From Candidatus Gastranaerophilales bacterium (GTDB lineage Bacteria; Cyanobacteriota; Vampirovibrionia; Gastranaerophilales; Gastranaerophilaceae), in the NCBI GenBank assembly GCA_900548405.1, contig UNSJ01000029.1, positions 1-27,456 on the forward strand: a DNA stretch of 27,456 bases, written 5' to 3'. The notes below the pieces were generated by a model. It made no database searches. It was not told where the DNA came from and was given only the letters and a program-made list of their open reading frames with translations. The position numbers and the translations under genes were made by a program. Positions 1-6,659 of this stretch are shown one piece after another (the stretch's first letter is position 1; every line of letters starts with the position of its first letter).

Positions 1-109
1 CCTTGAAACAATCCCTTAAAATCATTAAAAGCCCCAATGTGGCGGGTCAAGCGGCTTAGCTTATTGGGGGGGGGGCAAGTCTCAAAGCTTCTTGATTTTG
101 AATAAACAT
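1..109 (-). CDS. 5' end of a minus-strand gene interrupted by a C10 tract (partial, possible phase-variable leader)
   Basis: A minus-strand gene start, not an ordinary ORF shadow. The ATG at 109 is preceded by a perfect GGAGGT Shine-Dalgarno (116-121, six bases away) and a promoter at 133-161. The frame reads MFIQNQEALRLAPPP and then hits TAA a few codons after a run of ten C (66-75). With one more C, or a -1 slip, the frame continues as NKLSRLTRHIGAFNDFKGLF and stays open to the window edge. The layout (promoter, Shine-Dalgarno, short head, ten-base homopolymer, out of frame by one) matches the two prepilin leaders at 3414 and 12646. The gene body lies outside the window, so the product is unknown; that it is another prepilin is inference only. 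A broken gene or a homopolymer miscount would look the same. Confidence 0.5.
66..75. repeat. G10/C10 homopolymer tract 1
   Basis: Ten consecutive G on the plus strand, read as C10 by the minus-strand gene starting at 109. Such a run is very unlikely by chance in this AT-rich sequence. Its length leaves the gene one base short of an open frame (11 or 8 would be open). CCCCAAT at 32-38 can pair with ATTGGGG at 63-69 at the edge of the tract. Confidence 0.9.
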
Positions 110-132
110 TGTTCTACCTCCAATTGTTATCA

Positions 133-161
133 ATTATTTACTATTTAATTATTTTTGTCAA
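133..161 (-). promoter_or_regulatory. Promoter of the minus-strand gene starting at 109
   Basis: On the minus strand TTGACA (161-156) is followed by a 17-bp spacer and AATAAT (138-133), a near-consensus housekeeping sigma promoter. It is followed by the GGAGGT Shine-Dalgarno and ATG at 109. Confidence 0.6.
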
Positions 162-168
162 GTTATAG

Positions 169-174
169 TATAAT
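169..174 (+). promoter_or_regulatory. -10 box (TATAAT) of the 53-aa gene, leaderless geometry
   Basis: A consensus TATAAT ends six bases before the ATG at 181, which would put the transcription start on or beside the start codon. The -35 is weak (TTAATT at 145-150 with an 18-bp spacer). No Shine-Dalgarno is possible in this arrangement. Confidence 0.5.
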
Positions 175-180
175 GTGATT

Positions 181-342
181 ATGATTAAATCAGAAATCGT
201 AAAAATTAATAAAATAGAAAATTTTGATAATATATATATTGAAAAAGAATTATCTAAATTGGGCAAAGAGCCTTTACGCTGGGCTGTCACAGGTATGGAA
301 CATGATAGCTTGATAATAAGCGTATCATATATTTCTGACTGA
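181..342 (+). CDS. Small protein of 53 aa, function unknown
   Basis: A short frame encoding a charged, soluble protein with no membrane segment, cysteine or recognisable enzyme motif. It begins MIKSEIVKINKIENFDNIYI and ends LIISVSYISD. The central segment KEPLRWAV, with the strand-like LIISVSY at the end, looks like a compact fold rather than random translation. I do not recognise a family. The ATG sits six bases after a consensus TATAAT and no Shine-Dalgarno precedes it, the same arrangement as several clear genes in this window, which supports it as a real leaderless gene. It is divergent from the minus-strand gene at 109 and is followed by the metK promoter. Coding status is moderately supported; function is unknown. 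Confidence 0.55.
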   Translation: MIKSEIVKINKIENFDNIYIEKELSKLGKEPLRWAVTGMEHDSLIISVSYISD

Positions 343-364
343 TTAATATATATTAATACATAAT

Positions 365-393
365 TTGATTTTATTAAGTATCTGATGTACACT
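365..393 (+). promoter_or_regulatory. Probable metK promoter
   Basis: TTGATT (365-370), a 17-bp spacer and TACACT (388-393). Transcription would start near 400, giving a leader of about 70 bases. That leader contains a small inverted repeat, TGCCGG (409-414) against CCGGCA (434-439). I could not match the leader to a known SAM riboswitch class. Confidence 0.45.
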
Positions 394-469
394 TTTTACT
401 AATGATGTTGCCGGGTTGGAATTAAAAAACTTACCGGCAGGTACAAAAACAAATTAAGGAGAATTGGAA

Positions 470-1750
470 ATGACACCAAGAAACTTTTTATTCACTTCTG
501 AATCAGTAACAGAAGGTCACCCCGACAAAGTTTGCGATCAGATTTCTGATGCTATTTTGGACGAATTTTTGACAAAATACCCGCAATCACGTGTTGCAGC
601 GGAAACTACCGTAACGACAGGTATGGCTCTTGTATGCGGTGAAATTACTGCTGATTGTTATGTTGATATCCCGTCTGTTGTACGTAATACAATTAAGAAT
701 ATCGGATATATCGGCAGAGAAGGAGGAGGTTTTGATTACAAAACTTGTGCTGTATTAACAAGTATTGATGAACAATCTTGTGATATCGCAGGAGGCGTAA
801 ACAAAGCTTTGGAATCTCGTTCGGATAATGCTGATACAGCTTCTAATGAAACTGAAAATATAGGAGCAGGCGATCAAGGTATTATGTTTGGTTATGCTTG
901 TAACGAAACTCCGGAGTTAATGCCGTTACCTATCAGCTTAGCTCACAAATTATCTTACAGATTGGCTCAGGTTAGAAAACAAGGTATTGTGAATTACTTA
1001 AGACCTGACGGTAAATCTCAAGTTACTGTTGAATACGTTGACGGAAAACCTTCAAGAATTCACACAGTTTTGATTTCTACTCAACACGATCCTGAAATTA
1101 ACGGAGAATGCGACAATCATAAAGTCCAAGAAATAATTAAAAATGATATTAAAAAATACGTAATTGATTATGTATTTGAAAATGAAACAATTAAACTTGA
1201 CAGCGAAACTAAAATTTTAGTTAATCCGTCAGGACGTTTCGTAGTAGGCGGACCTCAAGGGGATGCAGGCTTAACTGGACGTAAGATTATTGTTGATACA
1301 TACGGCGGTTATTCTCGTCACGGCGGCGGAGCTTTTTCCGGAAAAGATCCTACAAAAGTTGACCGTTCAGCTGCTTATGCATCACGTTATGTAGCAAAAA
1401 ATATTGTAGCTGCAGGTTTGGCTGAAAAATGCGAAATCGAATTGGCTTACGCTATCGGTGTTGCAGAACCTATTTCAATCATGGTTGATACGTTCGGAAC
1501 AGGTAAAATTTCTGATGACAAAATTTCTGAATTGGTTTCAGAAAACTTTGACTTAAGACCTGCTTCAATTATTAATCAGTTTGACTTACGCGGATTGCCT
1601 GCTAAAAATAACGGTAAATTCTATCAATTGTTAGCTGCTTATGGTCACATGGGCAGAACTGATATTGATGTACCTTGGGAAAGAACAGATAAAGCTGATG
1701 CTTTAAAATCTCAAGCTTGTTCTTGCGGATGCTGTTCTTGTACTAAGTAA
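470..1750 (+). CDS. metK: S-adenosylmethionine synthetase MetK
   Basis: Makes S-adenosylmethionine from methionine and ATP in the cytoplasm, with release of phosphate and pyrophosphate. Family signatures are clear: [18 protein letters not shown] near the N-terminus, the [12 protein letters not shown] loop, and [19 protein letters not shown] in the C-terminal third. The start is the ATG at 470, eight bases after AAGGAG (456-461); a TTG at 464 lies too close to that site. The protein is 426 aa, longer than E. coli MetK. The excess includes a C-terminal tail, [11 protein letters not shown], with five cysteines in eight residues (417, 419, 421, 422, 424), which is not part of the usual MetK fold. 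A promoter and hairpin-bearing leader precede it and an intrinsic terminator follows, so it is a single-gene unit. Identity is certain; the role of the tail is unknown. Confidence 0.97.
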   Translation: MTPRNFLFTSESVTEGHPDKVCDQISDAILDEFLTKYPQSRVAAETTVTTGMALVCGEITADCYVDIPSVVRNTIKNIGYIGREGGGFDYKTCAVLTSIDEQSCDIAGGVNKALESRSDNADTASNETENIGAGDQGIMFGYACNETPELMPLPISLAHKLSYRLAQVRKQGIVNYLRPDGKSQVTVEYVDGKPSRIHTVLISTQHDPEINGECDNHKVQEIIKNDIKKYVIDYVFENETIKLDSETKILVNPSGRFVVGGPQGDAGLTGRKIIVDTYGGYSRHGGGAFSGKDPTKVDRSAAYASRYVAKNIVAAGLAEKCEIELAYAIGVAEPISIMVDTFGTGKISDDKISELVSENFDLRPASIINQFDLRGLPAKNNGKFYQLLAAYGHMGRTDIDVPWERTDKADALKSQACSCGCCSCTK

Positions 1751-1771
1751 CAGATAAATGTAACAAGATAT

Positions 1772-1800
1772 AAAAAGGAGAACCCAAAGTTCTCCTTTTT
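1772..1800 (+). terminator. Intrinsic terminator of metK
   Basis: A 12-bp perfect stem, AAAAAGGAGAAC with GTTCTCCTTTTT around a CCAAA loop, ending in a T-run, 21 bases after the metK stop. Confidence 0.9.
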
Positions 1801-1823
1801 AATTTAAAAGTGAGATTAATTAA

Positions 1824-2180
1824 ATGATTAATAATATTAAAAGCAGTCAATCGTTTACCTCAAAGGTATTTTTTATAGATAATGGTGATGCTTATTCAAA
1901 GTTGAGCAACCCCGTTACTCATCCTGATGTAGACTTGCAAGGGCTGCAAAGAGCTGTTACATGGCTTGAAAATAATGATAAAAATGACATTGTTACTATT
2001 AAGGTTCTTGATAATAACAATTTTCAATTGCAGGTAAAGCAAATGATTGGCAGCACTGCATTTATAGGAAATGCAAAACTAAATAAGATTAATGCAAAAT
2101 CGGCTGCTGCAGCTTATTTAGAAGCAAACAAAAATATGTATCCCCTGTCAAGGGCTAAACTTGCTGAATATATTATATAA
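1824..2180 (+). CDS. Hypothetical protein, 118 aa
   Basis: Unrecognised soluble protein. It starts MINNIKSSQSFTSKVFFIDN, has a predicted helical middle (DLQGLQRAVTWLENN), a strand-like segment (DIVTIKVLDNNNFQLQVKQM) and an alanine-rich helix near the end (AKSAAAAYLEANKN). It has no cysteines, membrane segment or signal peptide. The IKSSQSF stretch at residues 5-11 resembles the start of the M16 peptidase in this window (KSQQKQSFKG), hinting at a shared N-terminal motif. The ATG has only a weak Shine-Dalgarno-like GTGAG. The gene sits just after the metK terminator and ends two bases before the convergent YibE/F gene. The long open frame and natural composition make it likely real; function is unknown. 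Confidence 0.7.
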   Translation: MINNIKSSQSFTSKVFFIDNGDAYSKLSNPVTHPDVDLQGLQRAVTWLENNDKNDIVTIKVLDNNNFQLQVKQMIGSTAFIGNAKLNKINAKSAAAAYLEANKNMYPLSRAKLAEYII

Positions 2181-2182
2181 AT

Positions 2183-3313
2183 TTATTTTTTAGGTTTATC
2201 AAATTTAAATTCTAATTTTTCATTTTGTCTTTTTATTAAAATAGCTGCAATAATTGCAGTTGCAGGCACACAGACCAGAATGGCTATACTTCCTGTAATT
2301 GCAGAAAGTATTTCTGTTGCAACCTGATTAAGATTAAAGAATTTGTTCATATCGATGTTGCTTGATAATAACACAAGAGGCAATGAGCTACCTAAATAGA
2401 CAAGTATTAATGTGTTAGACATCGTTCCTATAATATCTCGTCCTACATTCATTCCTGATTTGAACAACTGTTTAACTGACAATGTTTTATCAGTTTCGTA
2501 AATTTCATTTACTGTACTTGCGATAGAAACTGCTGTATCCATTAGAGCGCCGAGTGCTGCTATAATCATTGATGCAGAGAGAATTCCCGTGAAGCTTAAA
2601 TCAGGTCTTGCAGTATATAGAAACATATTTTCTTCACCTGCAAATCCTGTAAGATGTGCAAAGTAAATAGCTAGCATTGATAAGGCACCTGCAAACACTA
2701 AACTTATGCTTGTTCCGATTATAGCAGCAGAGCTTTTTGAATTAAACCCGCCGACCAAATAAATTGTAATAACTGTTGAAATTATTCCTGTCAAAACAGC
2801 TGATGCAATAGGACAAAAACCGTTTAAAATCATAGGCATCAGCATAAAAAATATTAATGCGAGTGTAGATAGTATTGAAATTATGCTTGTTAAACCTTTT
2901 TTTTGTCCGATGATAAGCAGCAAGATACAAAATATTCCCGTAAAAATATATATTTCTGTATTTCTTTGGATATCTGCGATAAATATATCAACATCTTCGG
3001 GAGCGGTTACTGTATCAGATACGGGCTCCATGTGTAAAATTACTTTGTCACCTTTTGATAAAGGTATGTCGTATGCGGGGTTTCCTGTAAGCATATTATC
3101 GATAATTCTTTCAGAGCCTTTAAAATCGCCTGTGAGAACTCTTACGGTCACTTCTTGTTTTGTTGTCTGCTCACCTTGATTTATGCTTTCTGCATCCTCG
3201 TACTTAACATTTTCCACAACTCCTGTTTCTGATTTTAGAATTATTTTGTCATCGGCTTGTGCTGGCAAGCATATTCCTATAATCAAAAATAGTATAAGCA
3301 GTAATTTTTTCAT
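2183..3313 (-). CDS. YibE/F family membrane protein
   Basis: An integral membrane protein of the YibE/F family (Pfam YibE_F), whose biochemical role is not established. A signal peptide (MKKLLLILFLIIGICLPAQA) is followed by an extracytoplasmic domain of about 100 residues with strand-like segments (EVTVRVLTGDFKGSERI, GDKVILHMEP). Then come about seven or eight hydrophobic helices. The family hallmarks GALMDTAVSIAS and GRDIIGTMSNTLILVYLG are both present. Length 376 aa is normal. The start is supported by AAGGGGAG seven bases upstream. It is divergent from prepilin A across a 100-base intergenic stretch and nearly abuts the convergent 118-aa gene. Family assignment is confident; function is not known. 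Confidence 0.9.
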   Translation of the reverse strand: MKKLLLILFLIIGICLPAQADDKIILKSETGVVENVKYEDAESINQGEQTTKQEVTVRVLTGDFKGSERIIDNMLTGNPAYDIPLSKGDKVILHMEPVSDTVTAPEDVDIFIADIQRNTEIYIFTGIFCILLLIIGQKKGLTSIISILSTLALIFFMLMPMILNGFCPIASAVLTGIISTVITIYLVGGFNSKSSAAIIGTSISLVFAGALSMLAIYFAHLTGFAGEENMFLYTARPDLSFTGILSASMIIAALGALMDTAVSIASTVNEIYETDKTLSVKQLFKSGMNVGRDIIGTMSNTLILVYLGSSLPLVLLSSNIDMNKFFNLNQVATEILSAITGSIAILVCVPATAIIAAILIKRQNEKLEFKFDKPKK

Positions 3314-3357
3314 GTTTTTCTCCCCTTAATCAACCTTAGGTTAGCATAAAAATAACA

Positions 3358-3386
3358 TTGAAGAAATTGGCAAATAATGTTATAAT
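3358..3386 (+). promoter_or_regulatory. Prepilin A promoter
   Basis: TTGAAG (3358-3363), a 17-bp spacer ending in TGT, and TATAAT (3381-3386): near consensus with an extended -10. The segment TGTTATAATNATAA is shared with the prepilin B promoter. Confidence 0.75.
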
Positions 3387-3413
3387 AATAAAAGAAAAAC
3401 GAAAGGAGCAATT

Positions 3414-3515
3414 ATGAGAAAATTTAGTAAAAAAGCTGCTACGTCAAGTGGAGAAATTCAGACAGAGCTCCAATGTGACTACGCACGTAGTGTCGGGGGG
3501 GGGGCAACCGTTTAA
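3414..3515 (+). other. Leader reading frame of prepilin A, ends just after a G10 tract
   Basis: ATG at 3414, five bases after a full AAAGGAG (3402-3408), under a near-consensus promoter. This is clearly where ribosomes load. It encodes MRKFSKKAATSSGEIQTELQ, then CDYARSVGGGATV, and stops at TAA (3513-3515) right after the G10 tract. With G11 or G8, or a -1 slip on the G-run, it would instead read VGGGGNRLSSNRKGFTLAED and join the prepilin frame, giving about 289 aa. Codons 6-26 are an insert relative to the prepilin B leader, where MRKFSYV runs straight into the tract. Confidence 0.7.
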
Positions 3516-3520
3516 GCTCC
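3492..3520 (+). repeat. 29-bp repeat with G10 tract, copy A
   Basis: GTC, then ten G (3495-3504), then CAACCGTTTAAGCTCC. This is identical over all 29 bases to 12664-12692, about 9.2 kb away. GGGGC at the tract end can pair with GCTCC at the repeat end (one G-U pair), leaving a ten-base loop. Confidence 0.9.
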
Positions 3521-3565
3521 AACCGTAAAGGATTTACTCTTGCTGAAGATGCTACGCATGTAGCC

Positions 3566-4282
3566 ATGTTGAACAGTCAACGCCGTTTCGGATTTACTCT
3601 CGCAGAAGTATTGGTCACACTTGGCATTATTGGAGTGGTTTCAGCAATGACAGTTCCGTCTTTGATGCAGAACTATCAGCGTCAAAGCTATGTAACTCAG
3701 CTGCATAAGGTTTATAATGAGATGCAGCAGGCATTTGAACGTTATAAATCTGATAACAATGCGATAAATTTACGAGAAGCCGGCATGAATGATCAGACTT
3801 CTGTAAATAATTTTGTTAATACTTATTTTAAAGTTGTTAATAGCTGTTTAGATCCTAATGAAATAAAACCTTGTTTTGATAATCCGGAAAATTACAGAAA
3901 AATATCAGGTGAATCTGCAGATGCTTTTGATAATAATAACGAAGATGAAGGTACAGGTATGAGCTTTACATTGGCAAGCGGAGCATCTATTCGGCCCTGG
4001 AAACCAAATAACCGTTCAGATTTAACTTTTATTGTTGCAGTTGTTGATGTAAACGGTCCAAAACCACCCAATATATACGGAAGAGATTTTTTTGAAATGT
4101 GTATTGATGTTGATGGAAATATAGACGGATGCTTTAAAAGCGGCGGAGATGCAGCAATGTCTTTACCATTGACGACAGAACAACGTGAAGATTTATTTAA
4201 TTCCTATTGCTTAGGCGGTGGAAATTCTCTCGTAGGATGTTTTGGTAAAATTCTAAATGATAATTGGCAGATGACTTATTAA
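3566..4282 (+). CDS. Prepilin-type N-terminal domain protein (prepilin A)
   Basis: A type IV pilin-like or pseudopilin-like protein, expected to be cleaved by prepilin peptidase before Phe in [10 protein letters not shown] and assembled through its hydrophobic helix ([18 protein letters not shown]). Glu5 of the mature protein is present. The C-terminal domain has the motif [14 protein letters not shown], seen in related form in prepilin D, and several cysteines. As an uninterrupted frame it is 238 aa from ATG 3566, but that ATG has no Shine-Dalgarno. The real start is more likely ATG 3414, which is separated from this frame by the out-of-frame G10 tract. Upstream in the same frame lies a second GFTLAE motif (about 3530-3547). 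Its stop shares TTAA with the stop of the convergent ruvB fragment. Family is sure; the pilus or secretion role is inferred. Confidence 0.88.
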   Translation: MLNSQRRFGFTLAEVLVTLGIIGVVSAMTVPSLMQNYQRQSYVTQLHKVYNEMQQAFERYKSDNNAINLREAGMNDQTSVNNFVNTYFKVVNSCLDPNEIKPCFDNPENYRKISGESADAFDNNNEDEGTGMSFTLASGASIRPWKPNNRSDLTFIVAVVDVNGPKPPNIYGRDFFEMCIDVDGNIDGCFKSGGDAAMSLPLTTEQREDLFNSYCLGGGNSLVGCFGKILNDNWQMTY

Positions 4283-4710
4283 AATAAATTTTGCTGTTCT
4301 GATATTTTGATATCTTTGTAGCCCAGATGTCTGTATGTCGCGGGGGAAACTTTTCTTCCTCGCGGTGTACGTTGCAATAAACCTGCTTGCAATAAAAACG
4401 GTTCACAAACATCCTCAATTGTTCTAACATCTTCTCCGATGGCTGCTGCAATCGTTTCAATTCCGACAGGACCGCCGTCGTATTTTTCGATAATAAGCTT
4501 TAGAAGGCTTCTGTCAGTGTTATCAAGTCCGTAGTTATCAATTTTTAGAATATCCAGTGATTTGTTTGCTATGTCTTCTGTAATTTTGCCGTCATGTTTT
4601 ACAAGCGCATAATCAGAAACTCGTTTTACAAGACGGTTTGCAATACGCGGAGTCCCTCTGGAACGTTTTGCAATAGCATAAGCTCCGTCTTCTGTGATTT
4701 CAATATTCAT
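4279..4710 (-). CDS. ruvB: RuvB C-terminal fragment (lid and winged-helix domains)
   Basis: The C-terminal part of the Holliday junction branch-migration motor RuvB, 143 aa. It starts [20 protein letters not shown] and contains the sensor-2 arginine segment [10 protein letters not shown], then the winged-helix DNA-binding domain ([32 protein letters not shown]). Its ATG overlaps the TGA of the upstream ATPase fragment as ATGA, so translation could couple by termination and re-initiation; no separate Shine-Dalgarno is evident. RuvB is normally one chain. The join lacks about two residues compared with typical RuvB (RTA-R-I-L-N-I-E-I in relatives against RTA-stop/M-NIEI here). One missing base therefore does not fully explain it; a loss of seven bases fits better. 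It could be a broken gene, a true split protein, or assembly error. Confidence 0.85.
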   Translation of the reverse strand: MNIEITEDGAYAIAKRSRGTPRIANRLVKRVSDYALVKHDGKITEDIANKSLDILKIDNYGLDNTDRSLLKLIIEKYDGGPVGIETIAAAIGEDVRTIEDVCEPFLLQAGLLQRTPRGRKVSPATYRHLGYKDIKISEQQNLF

Positions 4711-5354
4711 GCTGTTCTTGTAATTACTTGCGAAAGTTCATCTTCTGTGTAAAATTCCAGTCTGTGAATAATTCCGAAGCGGTCGCGAAGCGGTCCTGAC
4801 AATTCTCCGGCTTTAGTAGTTGCGCCGATTAGAGTGAATTTAGGAAGCGGCACGCGTAAAGTTTTTACGGTTTGGCTTTTCCCTGTTGTCATGTCAAGGA
4901 AAAAATCTTCCATTGCAGGGTAAAGAATTTCTTCCGCAACTTTGTTTAATCTGTGAATTTCATCAATGAATAAAATTTCTCCGCCTTTTAATGACATCAA
5001 AATCCCGATAATATCACGCGGGCGCTCTAACGCGGGAGCTGATGTGATTTTAATATCTACACCCATTTGCTCGGCTATAACACCTGCAAGAGTAGTTTTT
5101 CCAAGTCCCGGAGGGCCGTAAAAAAGCAGGTGGTCTAAAGGCATTTCTCTTTTTTTTGCAGCTGCAATTGATATTTTCAAAGTTTCTTTAAGTGATGACT
5201 GACCAATATATGTATCAAAAGATTTTGGTCGGATGCAGTTTTCAAAATTTTTATCAAATTCTATGCTCTCCGCTTTTACAACAGGATTTTTTTTGAACCC
5301 GTCATTATGCTCTTTTGGCTTTTGAATATCGTTGTCGTCAGAAATTATGCTCAT
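4707..5354 (-). CDS. ruvB: RuvB N-terminal fragment (AAA+ ATPase domain)
   Basis: The large AAA+ domain of RuvB, 215 aa, which powers branch migration with RuvA at Holliday junctions. Walker A is GPPGLGKTT (residues 80-88), Walker B ILFIDEIH (127-134), sensor 1 GATTKAG (177-183, where Lys replaces the common Arg) and the arginine-finger segment PLRDRFG. The stretch [15 protein letters not shown] resembles cyanobacterial RuvB as I remember it. About 38 extra N-terminal residues precede the usual [11 protein letters not shown] start. The frame stops at TGA right after ITRTA, inside the first helix of the lid domain; the rest continues in the overlapping frame at 4710. AAAGGA lies seven bases before the ATG. 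Without the second fragment this product would lack sensor 2 and the DNA-binding domain. Confidence 0.88.
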   Translation of the reverse strand: MSIISDDNDIQKPKEHNDGFKKNPVVKAESIEFDKNFENCIRPKSFDTYIGQSSLKETLKISIAAAKKREMPLDHLLFYGPPGLGKTTLAGVIAEQMGVDIKITSAPALERPRDIIGILMSLKGGEILFIDEIHRLNKVAEEILYPAMEDFFLDMTTGKSQTVKTLRVPLPKFTLIGATTKAGELSGPLRDRFGIIHRLEFYTEDELSQVITRTA

Positions 5355-5426
5355 TGTTTTTCCTTTAATTTTATGATAGCATAAAGTTAAGTTTAGAGAA
5401 AATTATTAAGAAAAGGGAGTATAAAC

Positions 5427-6596
5427 ATGAAAGTATCAGAACGTTTAGAAAAAATACCTCCGTATCTTTTTGCGGAAATTGACAGAAAAATAGATGAAGC
5501 AAAAGCAAGAGGTATAGATATTATAAGTTTAGGTATCGGTGATCCTGATACACCTACATTGCAGCCTGTAATTGATGAAATGCACAAGGCTATTGATAAT
5601 CCTAAAAACCATGATTATCCGCCTTATAACGGTACAGCTTCATTTAGAAAAGCTGCTTCTGATTGGATGAAAAAACGTTTTGGTGTTGATGTTGATGCTG
5701 ATAAAGAAGTTTTGGCAAATATTGGTTCAAAAGAAGCTATTGCTCACGTTTTCTTTGCTTTTGTAGATAAAGGTGATTATACTCTTGTTCCTGATCCGGG
5801 ATATCCCGTTTACAAAAATGCTACTATTTTTGCAGGCGGAACTCCTTATCAAATGCCTTTGTTGGAAGAAAACGGATTTTTACCGGATTTTGACAGAATA
5901 CCTGAAGATGTTGCAAAAAAAGCAAAACTTATGTTTTTAAACTATCCAAATAATCCTACAAGTGCGGTTGCAGATTTGGATTTCTTCAAAAAAGCAGTAG
6001 ATTTTTGTAAAAAATATGATATTTTGTTATGTCATGACATGGCTTATTGCGAAATGACATTTGACGGTTACAAAGCTCCGTCTGTTTTGGAAGTTGAGGG
6101 TGCAAAAGATGTTGCAATCGAGTTTTACTCTCACTCTAAATCATACAATATGACCGGATGGAGGGTTGGTTTTGTTGCAGGTAATGCAGATGCAATCAAA
6201 GCTTTGGGAACTATCAAAAACAACATTGATTCTGGTACGTTCAAAGCTATTCAGGATGCTGCCGTTGCTGCATTTAATGTTGAGCAGTCATGCATTGATA
6301 ACTTAAATAAAATGTATCAGGAAAGACGTGATGCTGCTGAAGAAGGTTTTAGAGAATTAGGCTGGGATATTAAGCCGTCTAAAGCAACTTTCTATTTGTG
6401 GCTTCCTGTTCCAAAAGGTATGACATCTGAAGAATTTGTTACAGTGATGCTTGAAAAAGCTCATGTTGTTGTGCCGCCGGGAAACGGATACGGTAAATAC
6501 GGAGAGGGATATTTCCGTGTTGCTTTAACAAAGGATGTTGAAACAATTAAAGAATGTATCAGAAGAATGAAAGAAGCAGGAATTAGATACAATTAA
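5427..6596 (+). CDS. dapL: LL-diaminopimelate aminotransferase DapL
   Basis: A pyridoxal-phosphate fold-type I aminotransferase that converts tetrahydrodipicolinate directly to LL-diaminopimelate, feeding lysine and peptidoglycan synthesis. It is the route used by cyanobacteria, plants, chlamydiae and some anaerobes. The N-terminal segment RLEKIPPYLFAEIDRKIDEA and ISLGIGDPD are typical of DapL. NYPNNPTS and the cofactor lysine in SHSKSYNMTGWRVGF (Lys238) are present. Length 389 aa is normal for the short bacterial form. The start has AAGGGAG seven bases upstream. It is divergent from ruvB and is followed by a separately promoted gene. The main alternative is a related aspartate-type aminotransferase; the N-terminal signature favours DapL. 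Confidence 0.88.
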   Translation: MKVSERLEKIPPYLFAEIDRKIDEAKARGIDIISLGIGDPDTPTLQPVIDEMHKAIDNPKNHDYPPYNGTASFRKAASDWMKKRFGVDVDADKEVLANIGSKEAIAHVFFAFVDKGDYTLVPDPGYPVYKNATIFAGGTPYQMPLLEENGFLPDFDRIPEDVAKKAKLMFLNYPNNPTSAVADLDFFKKAVDFCKKYDILLCHDMAYCEMTFDGYKAPSVLEVEGAKDVAIEFYSHSKSYNMTGWRVGFVAGNADAIKALGTIKNNIDSGTFKAIQDAAVAAFNVEQSCIDNLNKMYQERRDAAEEGFRELGWDIKPSKATFYLWLPVPKGMTSEEFVTVMLEKAHVVVPPGNGYGKYGEGYFRVALTKDVETIKECIRRMKEAGIRYN

Positions 6597-6624
6597 TATA
6601 CTCTGTTTGTATGAGTTTATTTCC

Positions 6625-6653
6625 TTGTTTCAAATCAGCTTGCGTGGTATAAT
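6625..6653 (+). promoter_or_regulatory. Promoter of the 1163-aa protein, leaderless geometry
   Basis: TTGTTT (6625-6630), a 17-bp spacer and consensus TATAAT (6648-6653), which ends six bases before the ATG at 6660. The transcript should begin at or next to the start codon, and no Shine-Dalgarno exists. Confidence 0.7.
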
Positions 6654-6659
6654 TTTCTT

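Noticed and set aside
141..392. 83-aa minus-strand frame
   Set aside because: No Shine-Dalgarno and an AT-driven hydrophobic composition. It overlaps the better-supported 53-aa plus-strand gene and the promoters of both neighbours.
394..463. Possible SAM riboswitch in the metK leader
   Set aside because: There is only a 6-bp TGCCGG/CCGGCA hairpin in about 70 bases. I see no conserved SAM-I, SAM-II or SMK-box core and no terminator alternative.
464..469. TTG start for metK two codons upstream of the ATG
   Set aside because: It lies only two bases after AAGGAG, too close for initiation. ATG 470 is spaced correctly and gives the usual N-terminus.
3495..3504. G10 tract as a G-quadruplex regulatory element
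   Set aside because: A single run of ten G is not four separate G-runs, so a stable intramolecular quadruplex is unlikely. The frame effect explains the position better.
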